From Rhodanobacteraceae bacterium (GTDB lineage Bacteria; Acidobacteriota; Terriglobia; Terriglobales; Acidobacteriaceae), in contig JANXWZ010000238.1 of the NCBI GenBank assembly GCA_025350865.1, positions 62,001-126,000 of the forward strand: 64,000 nucleotides of DNA, given 5' to 3'. Positions within the stretch are counted from its first letter, which is position 1, and the number at the start of each line of letters is the position of its first letter. Under the pieces are notes generated by a model. The model was not told the origin of the DNA, searched no databases, and saw only the letters and a list, made by a program, of their open reading frames with translations. Made by a program: the position numbers and the translations under genes. Shown piece after piece: positions 8,132 through 17,265 of the stretch.

Positions 8132-11100
8132 ATGCAAATGAACGGGATGTTTCACACCGACTACAGAATGCTCCGGAATCGTCGTTGGATCGGAGCGGTC
8201 GCGAGCGCAATCTTCGCGTTTATACTGGCCTTCGGTACAGGCACTGCCACCGCACAGACGGGCGGCGACGGGGCAATCACCGGTACCGTAAAGGATTCGA
8301 CCGGCGCAGCGATCCCCAACGCAACTATAACAGCGAGGAACGACGCTACCGGAGTACAGACTCAACGCACGACGGATGGTTCGGGCATCTATCAGATCAG
8401 TCCGATCATCGTCGGAACCTACACCGTTGAAGTTTCTGCTACGGGCTTTCAGAAATCCATCCAGCAAAATGTGATCATCAATCAGGGTCAGACGTTTGGG
8501 CTCAATCCGACTTTAAATGTCGGCGCCGACACGATAGAAGTGACCGTGACGCAAGCTCCACCCCCGCTTGAGACGGCAAACGCACAACTTGGCGGCACCA
8601 TCTCTTCCTCCGAATTTTCGGAATTGCCGGTGATGGTTGCGGGCAATCAGCAGCGCGACATTACCTCGCTTTCCAACCTGCTGCCGGGCGCACAGGCAGG
8701 GAGTCGCTCCTCACTCTTTTCGGGAACAGCGAACCGGGTCCAGGAGGTCTACTTGAATGGCCTGCCTCTGACGACGATCAATCAAATCGGTGATAACCGG
8801 CCCATTTTCAACGTGGTGCCATTTGAGGGCATCGGCCAGGTGGGTGCTCTGACGAGCGGTCAGGGAGTCGAATATCAGGGTGCGGGTTCGGTGAACTACT
8901 CGATGAAATCGGGTGGTAACAAATATCACGGAACGGTTGCGGACTTCGTTCGTAACACCATTTTCGATACATGGGGCTTTACTGCTCCGGCAGCGACGGT
9001 AAGCACGGTGGTGAACGGCGTCATCGTGAAGACGCCCGCGCCCAAGCCTGTCGATCACCAGAATGAATTTGCCGCTGCATTCGGCGGACCGATTTCGATA
9101 CCAAAGCTGTTCAATGGACACGACAAGCTGTTTTTCTTTGCAGCCTACGATAAAGTTCACACCCGCTCGGCTCCCAGCTACGGCCCGGCAAGTGTACCCA
9201 CAGCGCTGATGCGGACGGGCGATTTCACGGAGCTGCTGTCTTCGACGGTCATCGGAGGTGTACCGGGTCCCGGTTACACGATCTACGATCCAACAAGCGC
9301 TACTTGCGTGGGTAATTCCTGTACGCGCAAGCCCTTGATGGGGATCAAGAACGGTTTGCCGACCGCGAACGTGATTCCGGCTGCGATGATCTCTCCTATC
9401 GCGCAGAAGATGCAGTCGTATCTCCCGGATCCAATCAACAGCTCGCTTCAGAATAATTTTCTAGGGGGCATCCCAAGCGGCTACGACAACTGGCTGTACT
9501 CACTTCGGGTCGACTACACGCTCTCACCCAAGCAGACACTTTCGGGCACGGTAACAGGCGGCAATCGTCATGCAGTGCCTTACACGGGCACCGCGCTGGT
9601 GTTGCCGGTTCCATATCTTGGCACGACGTTGTCGACGGTAGCTGGCCATTGGGCGGACCTGTCGGACGCCTACACGATTACCCCGAACGTGGTCAATCAG
9701 TTCAAGTTCGGCTTCAGCAACTTCGGTGGCCCGCCGGTTCAGAGTATTACGCAGAACACCAAGTATGCCGCGTCGCTTCAGGGAATTCAGTTCAGCGGCG
9801 TTCCGGCGGACGGGCAGGCGGTAACGGAGTTCCCGTATCAGACGTTTGCGGGCTCCAATACCCAGACAAACTGGGGTTTGAACTCGGCGTTTACCGTGAC
9901 TGCAGTGGTCAATACCTTCACGGCGGTCGACAACCTGCTTTGGATCAAGGGCAAGCATGCAATGACATTCGGCATGCAGGTGCAGCGATTGGAGCAGCAG
10001 CAGTCTAACTTCGACGGTCCGACGTCCGCACTAGGGTTAGCTTACAGCCCGAACGACACGGCCAATGAAGGCCTTGTCGGCGGAGCACCCGCCTATATTG
10101 CCAACACCGGGTACTCCTACGCGAGCTACCTGCTGGGTGCCGTCAATGGCAGCAGCATTACGCTGCAGCCGTTTTCCGTGTTGGGCGGCCGCTATCGTCC
10201 GTTTGCACCCTACTTCCAGGACGATTACAAAGTCACCTCGAAGCTCACCCTGAATCTCGGCCTGCGCTGGGATTACCTGCCGACCTACCAGGAAGCGCTG
10301 GGACGGTATTCGTACCTGAATGCCGATGCGACCAACCCAGTCACCGGAAACAAAGGTGCCTTGATGTTCGCCGGGGGCTGGGGTGGCGCCAGCGTAAGCT
10401 GCGGATGCGCTTCGCCTGTTCCGAACTATATGAAGAACTTTGGACCGCGCGTTGGCCTGGAATATGCTGCCACTCCGAGGACGGTGGTTCGAGGGGCGTT
10501 CGCTACCGTTTACTCGCACGGCGGCGGAACGGGTGGGGCTGGCGGGTCTGGTACGGGCCCGTCGCAAGCAGGCTTTACAAGCTCAACGAGTCTCAACCCG
10601 GGCGTTGCAGGTCCGGCTGCCGGACCAGCGTTCTACCTGAACAACAGTGCCGGATTTACGGCGCTGGGTCTTGGGAATGCGAACTACGGGGGTATCGGTT
10701 ACACGGTGCCCGCGATCGTAGCACCTGGGGCAATCAGCCAAACGCTTAACGTCGGTAACACCGTGAACGCCAGCGGGGTTTTCATCCCGGCGGGTGGCGC
10801 TCCAGGTTATGCCGATCCGTACCTATCGGCGCGAGCTCCTGAATTCAATTTTTGGAACTTCGGCATCCAGCAGGCACTAACCAACGACGACACGCTCACA
10901 GTCAACTATGCGGGTACGGAAAGTCACTTCATCGCCGGTGCAGGCAATATGCGCGGCCTGCAGTCGGGGCAGGTAAACCCGATCTACTACGCCCTCGGAA
11001 CCACGTTGAACCTGCCGGCGACCCCCGCCAACCTTGCCACTGCGAATATCATTGCAGCGGCAAATAATCTACCCGCGATCACGTTGCCCTATGCGGGCTT

Positions 11101-12103
11101 CGGTCTGGCGGCTCTCGACAAGACCGGTGCCGGACAGGCAACGATATTGCAAGCCCTCAAGTGGAAGCCTCAATTCTCGGGCTCCACCGATACCTGGGGC
11201 AGTCAATCTGCGAACGCCAGCTACCACGCTCTGCAGGTTTCGTTTGCTCACCGCTCTTCGCACGGCCTGACGTTGAATGTGAACTATACCTGGTCGAAGA
11301 GCATTGACGACGCGGGGACGCAGCGTAGCGGCTGGGCGATCCCAGCGAATCTGACTTTGGTCGGCAAGGCGTGGAAGCAGAACACACTCGACCGCGGCTT
11401 GAGCGCCAACAGTGTTCCACACAACCTATCCGCCTACGGAGTCTATAAGCTTCCATTCGGCAAAGGGGGAATTGGCGCAAACAACTTGTTCGTCCGCAAG
11501 CTGGCCGGCGGTTGGAGCCTGTCGGAGGTCTTTACGCTGACTTCCGGAACACCGATTCTGGTGACCGCCTCCAGCTGCAGCACCACCTTCAACCCTACGG
11601 CTGGGACCTGTATGCCTGACCTGAACCCGAACTACAGCCGGTCGGACATCAAGCAGAACGGCAAGTGGGGCACGGGAATTACCGCGGCCAAGCTAGGTGC
11701 TACTCCGTCCGCGGGCGGCATTTCCTATGCCAACGGTTACGTCGGAAACACGACTGCCGGAAGCGGTGCGAATGCGGGTGGCACAGCGTCACCCTGCCTG
11801 CAGAGCGTGTCCCCCTTCTGCAACCCGGGGAACTTCATGTTCGGCGATGCGGCGCGTGCTGGAGCCTACGGTCTGCGTAACCCAACCACCTACAACTTGA
11901 ACATGAACGTGCGGCGTACGTTCGACTTGATCGGTGATCGCGTTAAGTTTGTGCTTGCAGTGGACTGCCAGAATGTCACCAATCATGTGACGTTCGGCGG
12001 AATCGCTGCAAACGTGGACTCCGCAACCTTCGGTACTGTCAGCTCCGCCACCGGCAACGGTGGAAGCCGAGACTTTCAGTTTTCGGGCCGACTGAACTTT
12101 TAA
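8132..12103 (+). CDS. Oar-like TonB-dependent outer-membrane receptor
   Basis: The 1,323-residue protein has a signal peptide ending near TATAQ (about residue 42). A carboxypeptidase-regulatory-like beta-sandwich follows (GAITGTVKDSTGAAIPNATI to about 130), then a plug region to about 260 and a long beta-barrel ending in the aromatic residue of SGRLNF, as outer-membrane barrels do. This Oar/CarboxypepD_reg type is greatly expanded in Acidobacteria and is thought to take up large carbohydrate or peptide ligands with energy from TonB. The start is an ATG with AGGAG 5 bases upstream. A strong terminator follows. The GH2 glycosidase next door hints at a saccharide ligand, but this is inference. 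Confidence 0.92.
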   Translation: MQMNGMFHTDYRMLRNRRWIGAVASAIFAFILAFGTGTATAQTGGDGAITGTVKDSTGAAIPNATITARNDATGVQTQRTTDGSGIYQISPIIVGTYTVEVSATGFQKSIQQNVIINQGQTFGLNPTLNVGADTIEVTVTQAPPPLETANAQLGGTISSSEFSELPVMVAGNQQRDITSLSNLLPGAQAGSRSSLFSGTANRVQEVYLNGLPLTTINQIGDNRPIFNVVPFEGIGQVGALTSGQGVEYQGAGSVNYSMKSGGNKYHGTVADFVRNTIFDTWGFTAPAATVSTVVNGVIVKTPAPKPVDHQNEFAAAFGGPISIPKLFNGHDKLFFFAAYDKVHTRSAPSYGPASVPTALMRTGDFTELLSSTVIGGVPGPGYTIYDPTSATCVGNSCTRKPLMGIKNGLPTANVIPAAMISPIAQKMQSYLPDPINSSLQNNFLGGIPSGYDNWLYSLRVDYTLSPKQTLSGTVTGGNRHAVPYTGTALVLPVPYLGTTLSTVAGHWADLSDAYTITPNVVNQFKFGFSNFGGPPVQSITQNTKYAASLQGIQFSGVPADGQAVTEFPYQTFAGSNTQTNWGLNSAFTVTAVVNTFTAVDNLLWIKGKHAMTFGMQVQRLEQQQSNFDGPTSALGLAYSPNDTANEGLVGGAPAYIANTGYSYASYLLGAVNGSSITLQPFSVLGGRYRPFAPYFQDDYKVTSKLTLNLGLRWDYLPTYQEALGRYSYLNADATNPVTGNKGALMFAGGWGGASVSCGCASPVPNYMKNFGPRVGLEYAATPRTVVRGAFATVYSHGGGTGGAGGSGTGPSQAGFTSSTSLNPGVAGPAAGPAFYLNNSAGFTALGLGNANYGGIGYTVPAIVAPGAISQTLNVGNTVNASGVFIPAGGAPGYADPYLSARAPEFNFWNFGIQQALTNDDTLTVNYAGTESHFIAGAGNMRGLQSGQVNPIYYALGTTLNLPATPANLATANIIAAANNLPAITLPYAGFGLAALDKTGAGQATILQALKWKPQFSGSTDTWGSQSANASYHALQVSFAHRSSHGLTLNVNYTWSKSIDDAGTQRSGWAIPANLTLVGKAWKQNTLDRGLSANSVPHNLSAYGVYKLPFGKGGIGANNLFVRKLAGGWSLSEVFTLTSGTPILVTASSCSTTFNPTAGTCMPDLNPNYSRSDIKQNGKWGTGITAAKLGATPSAGGISYANGYVGNTTAGSGANAGGTASPCLQSVSPFCNPGNFMFGDAARAGAYGLRNPTTYNLNMNVRRTFDLIGDRVKFVLAVDCQNVTNHVTFGGIAANVDSATFGTVSSATGNGGSRDFQFSGRLNF

Positions 12104-12124
12104 CACCTGCTGATTGCCGTAATG

Positions 12125-12162
12125 CCGGGGCCGCACAGAAGTGTGTGGCCCCGGTTTCGTTT
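12125..12162 (+). terminator. Rho-independent terminator after the receptor gene
   Basis: A 12-bp stem CCGGGGCCGCAC/GTGTGGCCCCGG (one G-T pair) closes on a short loop and is followed by TTTCGTTT. It lies 22 bases after the receptor stop and 27 bases before the GH2 start. Confidence 0.85.
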
Positions 12163-12188
12163 CCTAGAGTTCACTTCCTGGAGATCCT

Positions 12189-14594
12189 ATGAAGTTGTTA
12201 CTGATCATATTGTTGGCGGGTGGGATAGCGCAGGCGCAGCGGCAGACGCTGCCATTCGATCAAGGCTGGAGGTTTCAGCAGAGCGATGCGGCGGGGTCGG
12301 AGGCGCCGGGGTTCGTGGATGCGGGCTGGACGAAGGTGGATGTGCCGCACGACTGGGCGATTGCCGGGCCGTTTGAGGCGACGAATCCGTCGGGGGGCGC
12401 AGGGGCGTTTGCGCCGGCGGGCGTGGGTTGGTATCGGAAGCACTTTGCACTGCCGGAGGCGGATGCGAAGAAGCGGGTGTTCATCGAGTTCGACGGGGTA
12501 ATGGCGAACAGCGACGTGTGGGTGAATGGGTTCCTGCTTGGGCATCGGCCGAATGGGTATGTGAGCTTTCGGTATGAGCTGACGGGGCACTTGAAATTCG
12601 GCAAGGACGAGAACGTGCTTGCGGTACGGGCGGATAACTCGAGGCAGCCTGCGTCACGGTTTTACGAGGGTGCAGGGATCTATCGGCATGTACGCCTGCT
12701 GGTGATGGATGCGGTGCATATGGCGCAGTCGAGCACGTTTGTCTCGGCGAGCGATGTGACGGCGGCTTCGGCAAAGATTCAAGTCGAGACGGCGGTGTTC
12801 AACCAGACGGGACAGGCTGCGTACGTGGGCCTCCGGGGGACGGTGACTGATCCGGCAGGGAAGGTGGTTGCCGTCGTCAATCTGCCGGCGGCGTCGCTGG
12901 GGTCGCTGCAGCAGGAGACGTTGAAGTTTGCTCTCCCGCTGAAGCAACCGGACCGCTGGGATATCGACCATCCTGTGTTGTATCGGGCAAAGGTGGAGGC
13001 CGTGGTCAACGGCAGGGTTGTCGATTCAGAGGAAGCCAGTTTTGGGATACGCGACGCGCATTTTGTGCCGGAGACTGGATTCTGGCTGAATGGGCGCAAC
13101 CTGAAAATCAAAGGCGTGGCGCTGCATTCGGATGTTGGGAGTCTGGGGATGGCGGCCCCGCTGGGTGCGTGGGAGCATCGGCTGGCGGCAATGCGGGCGA
13201 TGGGCGCGAATGCGATTCGGACGGCGCACAATCCGGTTGCGCCGGAGTTCCTGGACCTGTGCGACCGCATGGGGTTCCTGGTGATGGCCGAGATGTTTGA
13301 CGTGTGGACCGTGGCGAAGAACAAGTACGATTACCATCTCGATTTCAAGGAGTGGTATCTGAAGGACACGGCAGATACCGTGCGGCGGGATCGGAATCAT
13401 CCAAGCGTGATTCTTTGGAGCGCGGGAAATGAAATTCACGACACGCCGAATGCGGAGCTGGCGAAGTCGATTCTTTGGCCGTTAGTAGCGATGTTCCACG
13501 ACAACGATCCGACGCGGCCGGTGACGCAGGCGCTGTTTCGTCCGAATGTGAGCCACGACTACGACGATGGATTGGCCGACATGCTGGATGTGGTGGGGCA
13601 GAACTATCGGCCGAACGAGATTCTGGCGGCGCGCAAGCAGAAGCCGGAACGGAAGATTATTGGCACCGAAAATACGCACGAGCTCGGGCAATGGGTGCCT
13701 GTGCGCGACAATGCGGACTACTCGGGGATGTTCGTCTGGTCGGGCACGGATTACCTGGGCGAAGGGCGCAAATGGCCGACGATTGGGGATGCGAGTGGGC
13801 TGGATGATCGCACGGATGCGATGAAGCCGGATGCGCTGGAGCGGCAGAGTTGGTGGGCGACGACTCCGGTGGTGCATGTGGTGCGGAGGTTCGCGCAGGG
13901 GCAGAAGATGTCGACCGATCCGGGGTATGAACCTGGGTCTCCGCAGGCTTTGGCGTTGGCGGCGGGGAAGGCTGTGCCGCCGGTCCCGGCGGGTACGGTG
14001 GCGAATACAGATTCGCTGCCGCAGACGACGACGGCGGATTGGTCCCCGGCGAATCGGGGGATGCACGATGAGAGTGTCGAGGTGTTCAGCAACTGCGATC
14101 AGGTAGAGCTGACACTGAATGGCAGGTCGCTGGGGTCGAAGAAGATTAACGCGAATGCCACGTCGCGGAAGTGGACGGTGAGGTTCGAGCCGGGGGCGTT
14201 GACGGCGAGTTGCACGGATCATAAGGGCGTGGCGGAGACGCTGAAGACAGCGGGAAAACCGGCGAGGTTGTTGCTGGCGGTCGAACGCGGAAAGTTGAGC
14301 TCGAGCTGGGATGATGTCGGGTATCTGCGGGCTACGGTTGTGGATGCAGACGGAACTTTGGTGCCGGATTCGACGGCTTCTCTACATTTCAGCGTGACTG
14401 GACCGGGAGTGATATTGGCTACGGACAATGGCGACAACGCGGATCACTCAGGATTCCAGAGGCCGGATCGGGATGCGCTCCATGGGATGGCGATTGTAGT
14501 GGTTCGGGCCACAGCTGCGAAGGGTGATGTGGTGATCAACGTGAGTGCTGACGGGTTGAAAGGGTCTTCGGCTATGCTGCGGGTTTCGCAGTAA
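12189..14594 (+). CDS. Secreted glycoside hydrolase family 2 (beta-galactosidase-like)
   Basis: The 801-residue protein has a short signal peptide (LLLIILLAGGIAQAQ) and the GH2 layout: a jelly-roll sugar-binding domain (about 20-180, with PHDWAI and GVGWYRKHF), an Ig-like domain, a TIM barrel (about 290-560) and C-terminal beta domains. The acid/base glutamate is E415 in WSAGNEIHD, and the nucleophile is probably E494 in IGTENTHE. It should be a retaining exo-glycosidase acting outside the cytoplasm. Beta-galactosidase is the nearest common activity, but beta-mannosidase or another specificity cannot be excluded. GGAGA lies 5 bases upstream of the ATG. It follows the Oar-like receptor after a terminator, so the two may be co-located for use rather than co-transcribed. 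Confidence 0.88.
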   Translation: MKLLLIILLAGGIAQAQRQTLPFDQGWRFQQSDAAGSEAPGFVDAGWTKVDVPHDWAIAGPFEATNPSGGAGAFAPAGVGWYRKHFALPEADAKKRVFIEFDGVMANSDVWVNGFLLGHRPNGYVSFRYELTGHLKFGKDENVLAVRADNSRQPASRFYEGAGIYRHVRLLVMDAVHMAQSSTFVSASDVTAASAKIQVETAVFNQTGQAAYVGLRGTVTDPAGKVVAVVNLPAASLGSLQQETLKFALPLKQPDRWDIDHPVLYRAKVEAVVNGRVVDSEEASFGIRDAHFVPETGFWLNGRNLKIKGVALHSDVGSLGMAAPLGAWEHRLAAMRAMGANAIRTAHNPVAPEFLDLCDRMGFLVMAEMFDVWTVAKNKYDYHLDFKEWYLKDTADTVRRDRNHPSVILWSAGNEIHDTPNAELAKSILWPLVAMFHDNDPTRPVTQALFRPNVSHDYDDGLADMLDVVGQNYRPNEILAARKQKPERKIIGTENTHELGQWVPVRDNADYSGMFVWSGTDYLGEGRKWPTIGDASGLDDRTDAMKPDALERQSWWATTPVVHVVRRFAQGQKMSTDPGYEPGSPQALALAAGKAVPPVPAGTVANTDSLPQTTTADWSPANRGMHDESVEVFSNCDQVELTLNGRSLGSKKINANATSRKWTVRFEPGALTASCTDHKGVAETLKTAGKPARLLLAVERGKLSSSWDDVGYLRATVVDADGTLVPDSTASLHFSVTGPGVILATDNGDNADHSGFQRPDRDALHGMAIVVVRATAAKGDVVINVSADGLKGSSAMLRVSQ

Positions 14595-14636
14595 GATGGG
14601 TCAGCGGCCATTTGGCTGGCGACTGAAGGGGACTTG

Positions 14637-15671
14637 GTGAAGGCTCTCGTAAAAGCAGAAGATAAGGTTGGGTTGTGGCTCAAAGACGTACCTGAGCCGG
14701 AGATGGGTATCAACGACGTCAAGATTCGGGTGCTGTATACGGGCATCTGCGGTACTGACCTGCATATCTACGAGTGGGATGCGTGGGCGAGTAAGACCAT
14801 CCCGGTGGGGCTGGTCATCGGCCACGAATTTGTAGGCGAAGTGGTTGCGGTCGGGGCCAATGTGCCCGATGTACAGCCGGGCCAGATTGTCAGCGGCGAG
14901 GGCCATGTAGTCTGCGGACGCTGTCGGAATTGCCTGGCCGGACGGCGCCATCTATGCGCGCATACGCTTGGTGTCGGAGTCAATCGCGACGGGGCGTTTG
15001 CGGAGTTTATCGTGCTGCCCATGTCGAACATCTGGCATCACTCCGTGGGCGTAAATCTTGAGGTTGCTGCGATTTTCGATCCGTTCGGCAATGCGGTGCA
15101 CACTGCGCTTGCGTTCCCGGTACTGGGCGAGGATGTGCTGGTGACAGGTGCCGGGCCGATCGGAATCATGGCTGCGGCGGTGGCTCGCCATGCCGGAGCC
15201 AGGCATGTTGTGATTTCAGATCCCAACGAGTACCGGCGGAATTTGGCGGAAAAGGTTGGGGTCTCGCGCGCTGTGAATCCAATGACAACTTCGCTGGCTG
15301 ATGTTCAAGCAGAACTGAATATGAGCGAGGGGTTTGACGTTGGGCTCGAGATGTCAGGGAACCCGAATGCGTTTCGCGACATGCTGAAAAACATGAGCCA
15401 CGGCGGCAAGGTTTCGATGTTGGGAATTCCGTCAGAGCCGATTGCGATTGACTGGAACCAGGTGATATTCAACCAGCTGACGTTGCGGGGAATCTATGGC
15501 CGCGAGATGTACGAGACCTGGTACAAGATGACCGTGATGTTGGAGTCGGGCCTGGACATTTCGCCGGTAATTACTCACAGGCTGAACTGGCGGGATTACG
15601 AAGAAGGGTTTGCGGCGATGCGTTCGGGGAATTCTGGCAAGGTTGTGCTCGATTGGCGGGATGTGACCTAG
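14637..15671 (+). CDS. tdh: L-threonine 3-dehydrogenase
   Basis: This zinc-dependent MDR dehydrogenase oxidises threonine to 2-amino-3-ketobutyrate with NAD. The 344-residue protein matches Tdh closely. Catalytic-zinc ligands lie in [15 protein letters not shown] and GHEFVGEV, the structural zinc cysteines in [15 protein letters not shown] (about 97-111), and the NAD fold has [14 protein letters not shown] near 168. A GTG at 14637, 5 bases after AAGGGG, is preferred over the TTG one codon earlier. No kbl partner (2-amino-3-ketobutyrate ligase) lies next to it. With thrC about 10 kb away the window carries both threonine synthesis and breakdown. Confidence 0.93.
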   Translation: MKALVKAEDKVGLWLKDVPEPEMGINDVKIRVLYTGICGTDLHIYEWDAWASKTIPVGLVIGHEFVGEVVAVGANVPDVQPGQIVSGEGHVVCGRCRNCLAGRRHLCAHTLGVGVNRDGAFAEFIVLPMSNIWHHSVGVNLEVAAIFDPFGNAVHTALAFPVLGEDVLVTGAGPIGIMAAAVARHAGARHVVISDPNEYRRNLAEKVGVSRAVNPMTTSLADVQAELNMSEGFDVGLEMSGNPNAFRDMLKNMSHGGKVSMLGIPSEPIAIDWNQVIFNQLTLRGIYGREMYETWYKMTVMLESGLDISPVITHRLNWRDYEEGFAAMRSGNSGKVVLDWRDVT

Positions 15672-15817
15672 CTTGTAACCATTGCGGCCGCTACGGATCA
15701 AACGCAAGACCGCTGTCTCACTGTGGACAACACGGTCTTTGAATTGATTTGGTGCTCACTGGGTTCGGTTACACTTTGCTGTGAGACCGCATCCAAGCAC
15801 TCGAGGGATTCCCGCGA

Positions 15818-16513
15818 ATGGAACAGAGTGAATGCGAAGTGCCGGGTCGAAGGATCGTCCAGCCGGACAGCCTTTTTGAACGATGTTCATGGTTTTACGC
15901 CCTTTGCCGTGAATATTTGTTTCGTGATCATACCCCCGAGATTTTGCAGGCACTGTTTCCGGAGGATCGCCCGGCGCCAGGTACTCGATTGCTGGAGTTG
16001 GGATGCGGACCCGGATTTTATGCGTGCCGTTTGTCCGAAGAACTCCGCAGCCTGCAGACTACGGGTATTGACCTTTCGCACAAGTTGATCGAACGGGCGA
16101 CGTCAAGGGCACGCAGTTTGCGGTTGCCGAATTGCAATTTTCAGCACGCCGATGCGCACCACCTTCCGTATGACTCCGATTCCATTGATGCGATTGTCGT
16201 GTCGCGTCTGTTTCTGATCGTGCCGGATAAAGAGGGAATTGTGAGTGAGATTTTCCGGGTTCTGAAGCCCGAGGGGCGATGTTTTATCGCCGAACCAACC
16301 TCGGGATTTCGGACTCGCTTTCCGCTGGCAGTGATGTGGCTGCTGTCGCGCCTGACCACCAGCCCGGCGGGAAAATATCGCGAGCCGCAGCAGGCCGACG
16401 TGATGAGCCGGCCGGATTTTGAGACACTGGTGAAGTCGCAGGAGTGGGGTTCGATGGAGCTGAAATACGACGGGTGGTATCAGTATGCGGTATGCCGGAA
16501 AGGGCTATTGTGA
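15818..16513 (+). CDS. Class I SAM-dependent methyltransferase
   Basis: The 231-residue protein has the SAM-binding motif I LLELGCGPGFYA (about 57-68), an acidic GIDLS at the end of strand 2, a DAHHLPYDSDSIDAI motif, and a post-core EIFRVLKPEGRCFIAEP. This is the small-molecule/lipid methyltransferase fold of the UbiE/BioC type. The substrate is not evident. It is first of five same-strand genes with DUF2064, GT-C, radical SAM and GT2 proteins, and its TGA overlaps the next GTG start, so it probably acts on an intermediate of the same pathway. The ATG has GAGGGA about 9 bases upstream. Confidence 0.85.
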   Translation: MEQSECEVPGRRIVQPDSLFERCSWFYALCREYLFRDHTPEILQALFPEDRPAPGTRLLELGCGPGFYACRLSEELRSLQTTGIDLSHKLIERATSRARSLRLPNCNFQHADAHHLPYDSDSIDAIVVSRLFLIVPDKEGIVSEIFRVLKPEGRCFIAEPTSGFRTRFPLAVMWLLSRLTTSPAGKYREPQQADVMSRPDFETLVKSQEWGSMELKYDGWYQYAVCRKGLL

Positions 16514-17265
16514 GCGGGTATCCCGTGCTCGATCCGCGACATCCCATCGGCGCGCTGGGGCATTTGTGCGCGTTGGCGGTGATGGCCAAGGCGCCGAAGG
16601 CTGGGCGGGTGAAGACGCGCTTGTCGCCCCCGCTGACGCTGAAGCAGACGGCGGCTTTGAACATTGAGTTCCTGCGGGACACGACCGAAAACCTGGCGAG
16701 TATTGTTGGTGGCGCGGGTTTGATCTCCTATACGCCAATTGGAGATGAGGCGTTATTCGATGGCTTGCTGCCGGAGACGTTTGCGCTGGTGCCGCAGCGA
16801 GGGGACGGTTTCGGTGAGCGTTTGTTGGCAGCGGCTGAAGACATTCTGGCAATCGGGTACGGCGCGGTTTGCCTGATCGACTCGGATTCGCCTACGGTTC
16901 CGGCAGAAGCCTATGAGCAGGCCGTACAGGCGCTGCAGGCACCCGGGGATCGCGTGATGCTTGGACCCTCGGACGATGGCGGGTACTACCTGATCGGTTT
17001 GAAGCAGGCGCATGCAGCGCCGTTCGAGAACATTACCTGGAGTACGTCGAGCGTGCTGGAGGAGACGCTGGAGCGGTGCGGGACCGCAGGACTGGAAGTG
17101 GTCTTGCTGCCGACCTGGTATGACGTGGATGACGCGGCCACACTAGACGTCTTGAAGCTGGAATTGCTGGAGCGTCGCCGACCGAAGTTCGCTGCGATGC
17201 AGGGATACGCGGCACCGCGGACGCGCGATTTACTGCAGACCATGATGGCGGTTGCGACTTCGTGA
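16510..17265 (+). CDS. DUF2064/TIGR04282 CofC-like nucleotidyl- or glycosyltransferase
   Basis: From the GTG at 16510 the protein is 251 residues. It has the family's MAKAPKAGRVKTRLSPPLT opening (about 26-44), CLIDSDSPTVPA in the middle and the signature LGPSDDGGYYLIG. These resemble the nucleotide-binding strands of GT-A/CofC transferases. Members often pair with GT2 proteins (the rSAM-associated transferase 1 and 2 families), as here. The GTG start is preferred because it overlaps the methyltransferase stop (GTGA) and has GGAAAGGG just upstream; an ATG at 16492 is the alternative. Substrate unknown. Confidence 0.82.
   Translation: MSGYPVLDPRHPIGALGHLCALAVMAKAPKAGRVKTRLSPPLTLKQTAALNIEFLRDTTENLASIVGGAGLISYTPIGDEALFDGLLPETFALVPQRGDGFGERLLAAAEDILAIGYGAVCLIDSDSPTVPAEAYEQAVQALQAPGDRVMLGPSDDGGYYLIGLKQAHAAPFENITWSTSSVLEETLERCGTAGLEVVLLPTWYDVDDAATLDVLKLELLERRRPKFAAMQGYAAPRTRDLLQTMMAVATS

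Noticed and set aside
11649..11666. A further ATGGGGCAC-like box inside the receptor gene (GTGGGGCACGGG)
   Set aside because: There is no paired stem or loop upstream, so it is a chance match.
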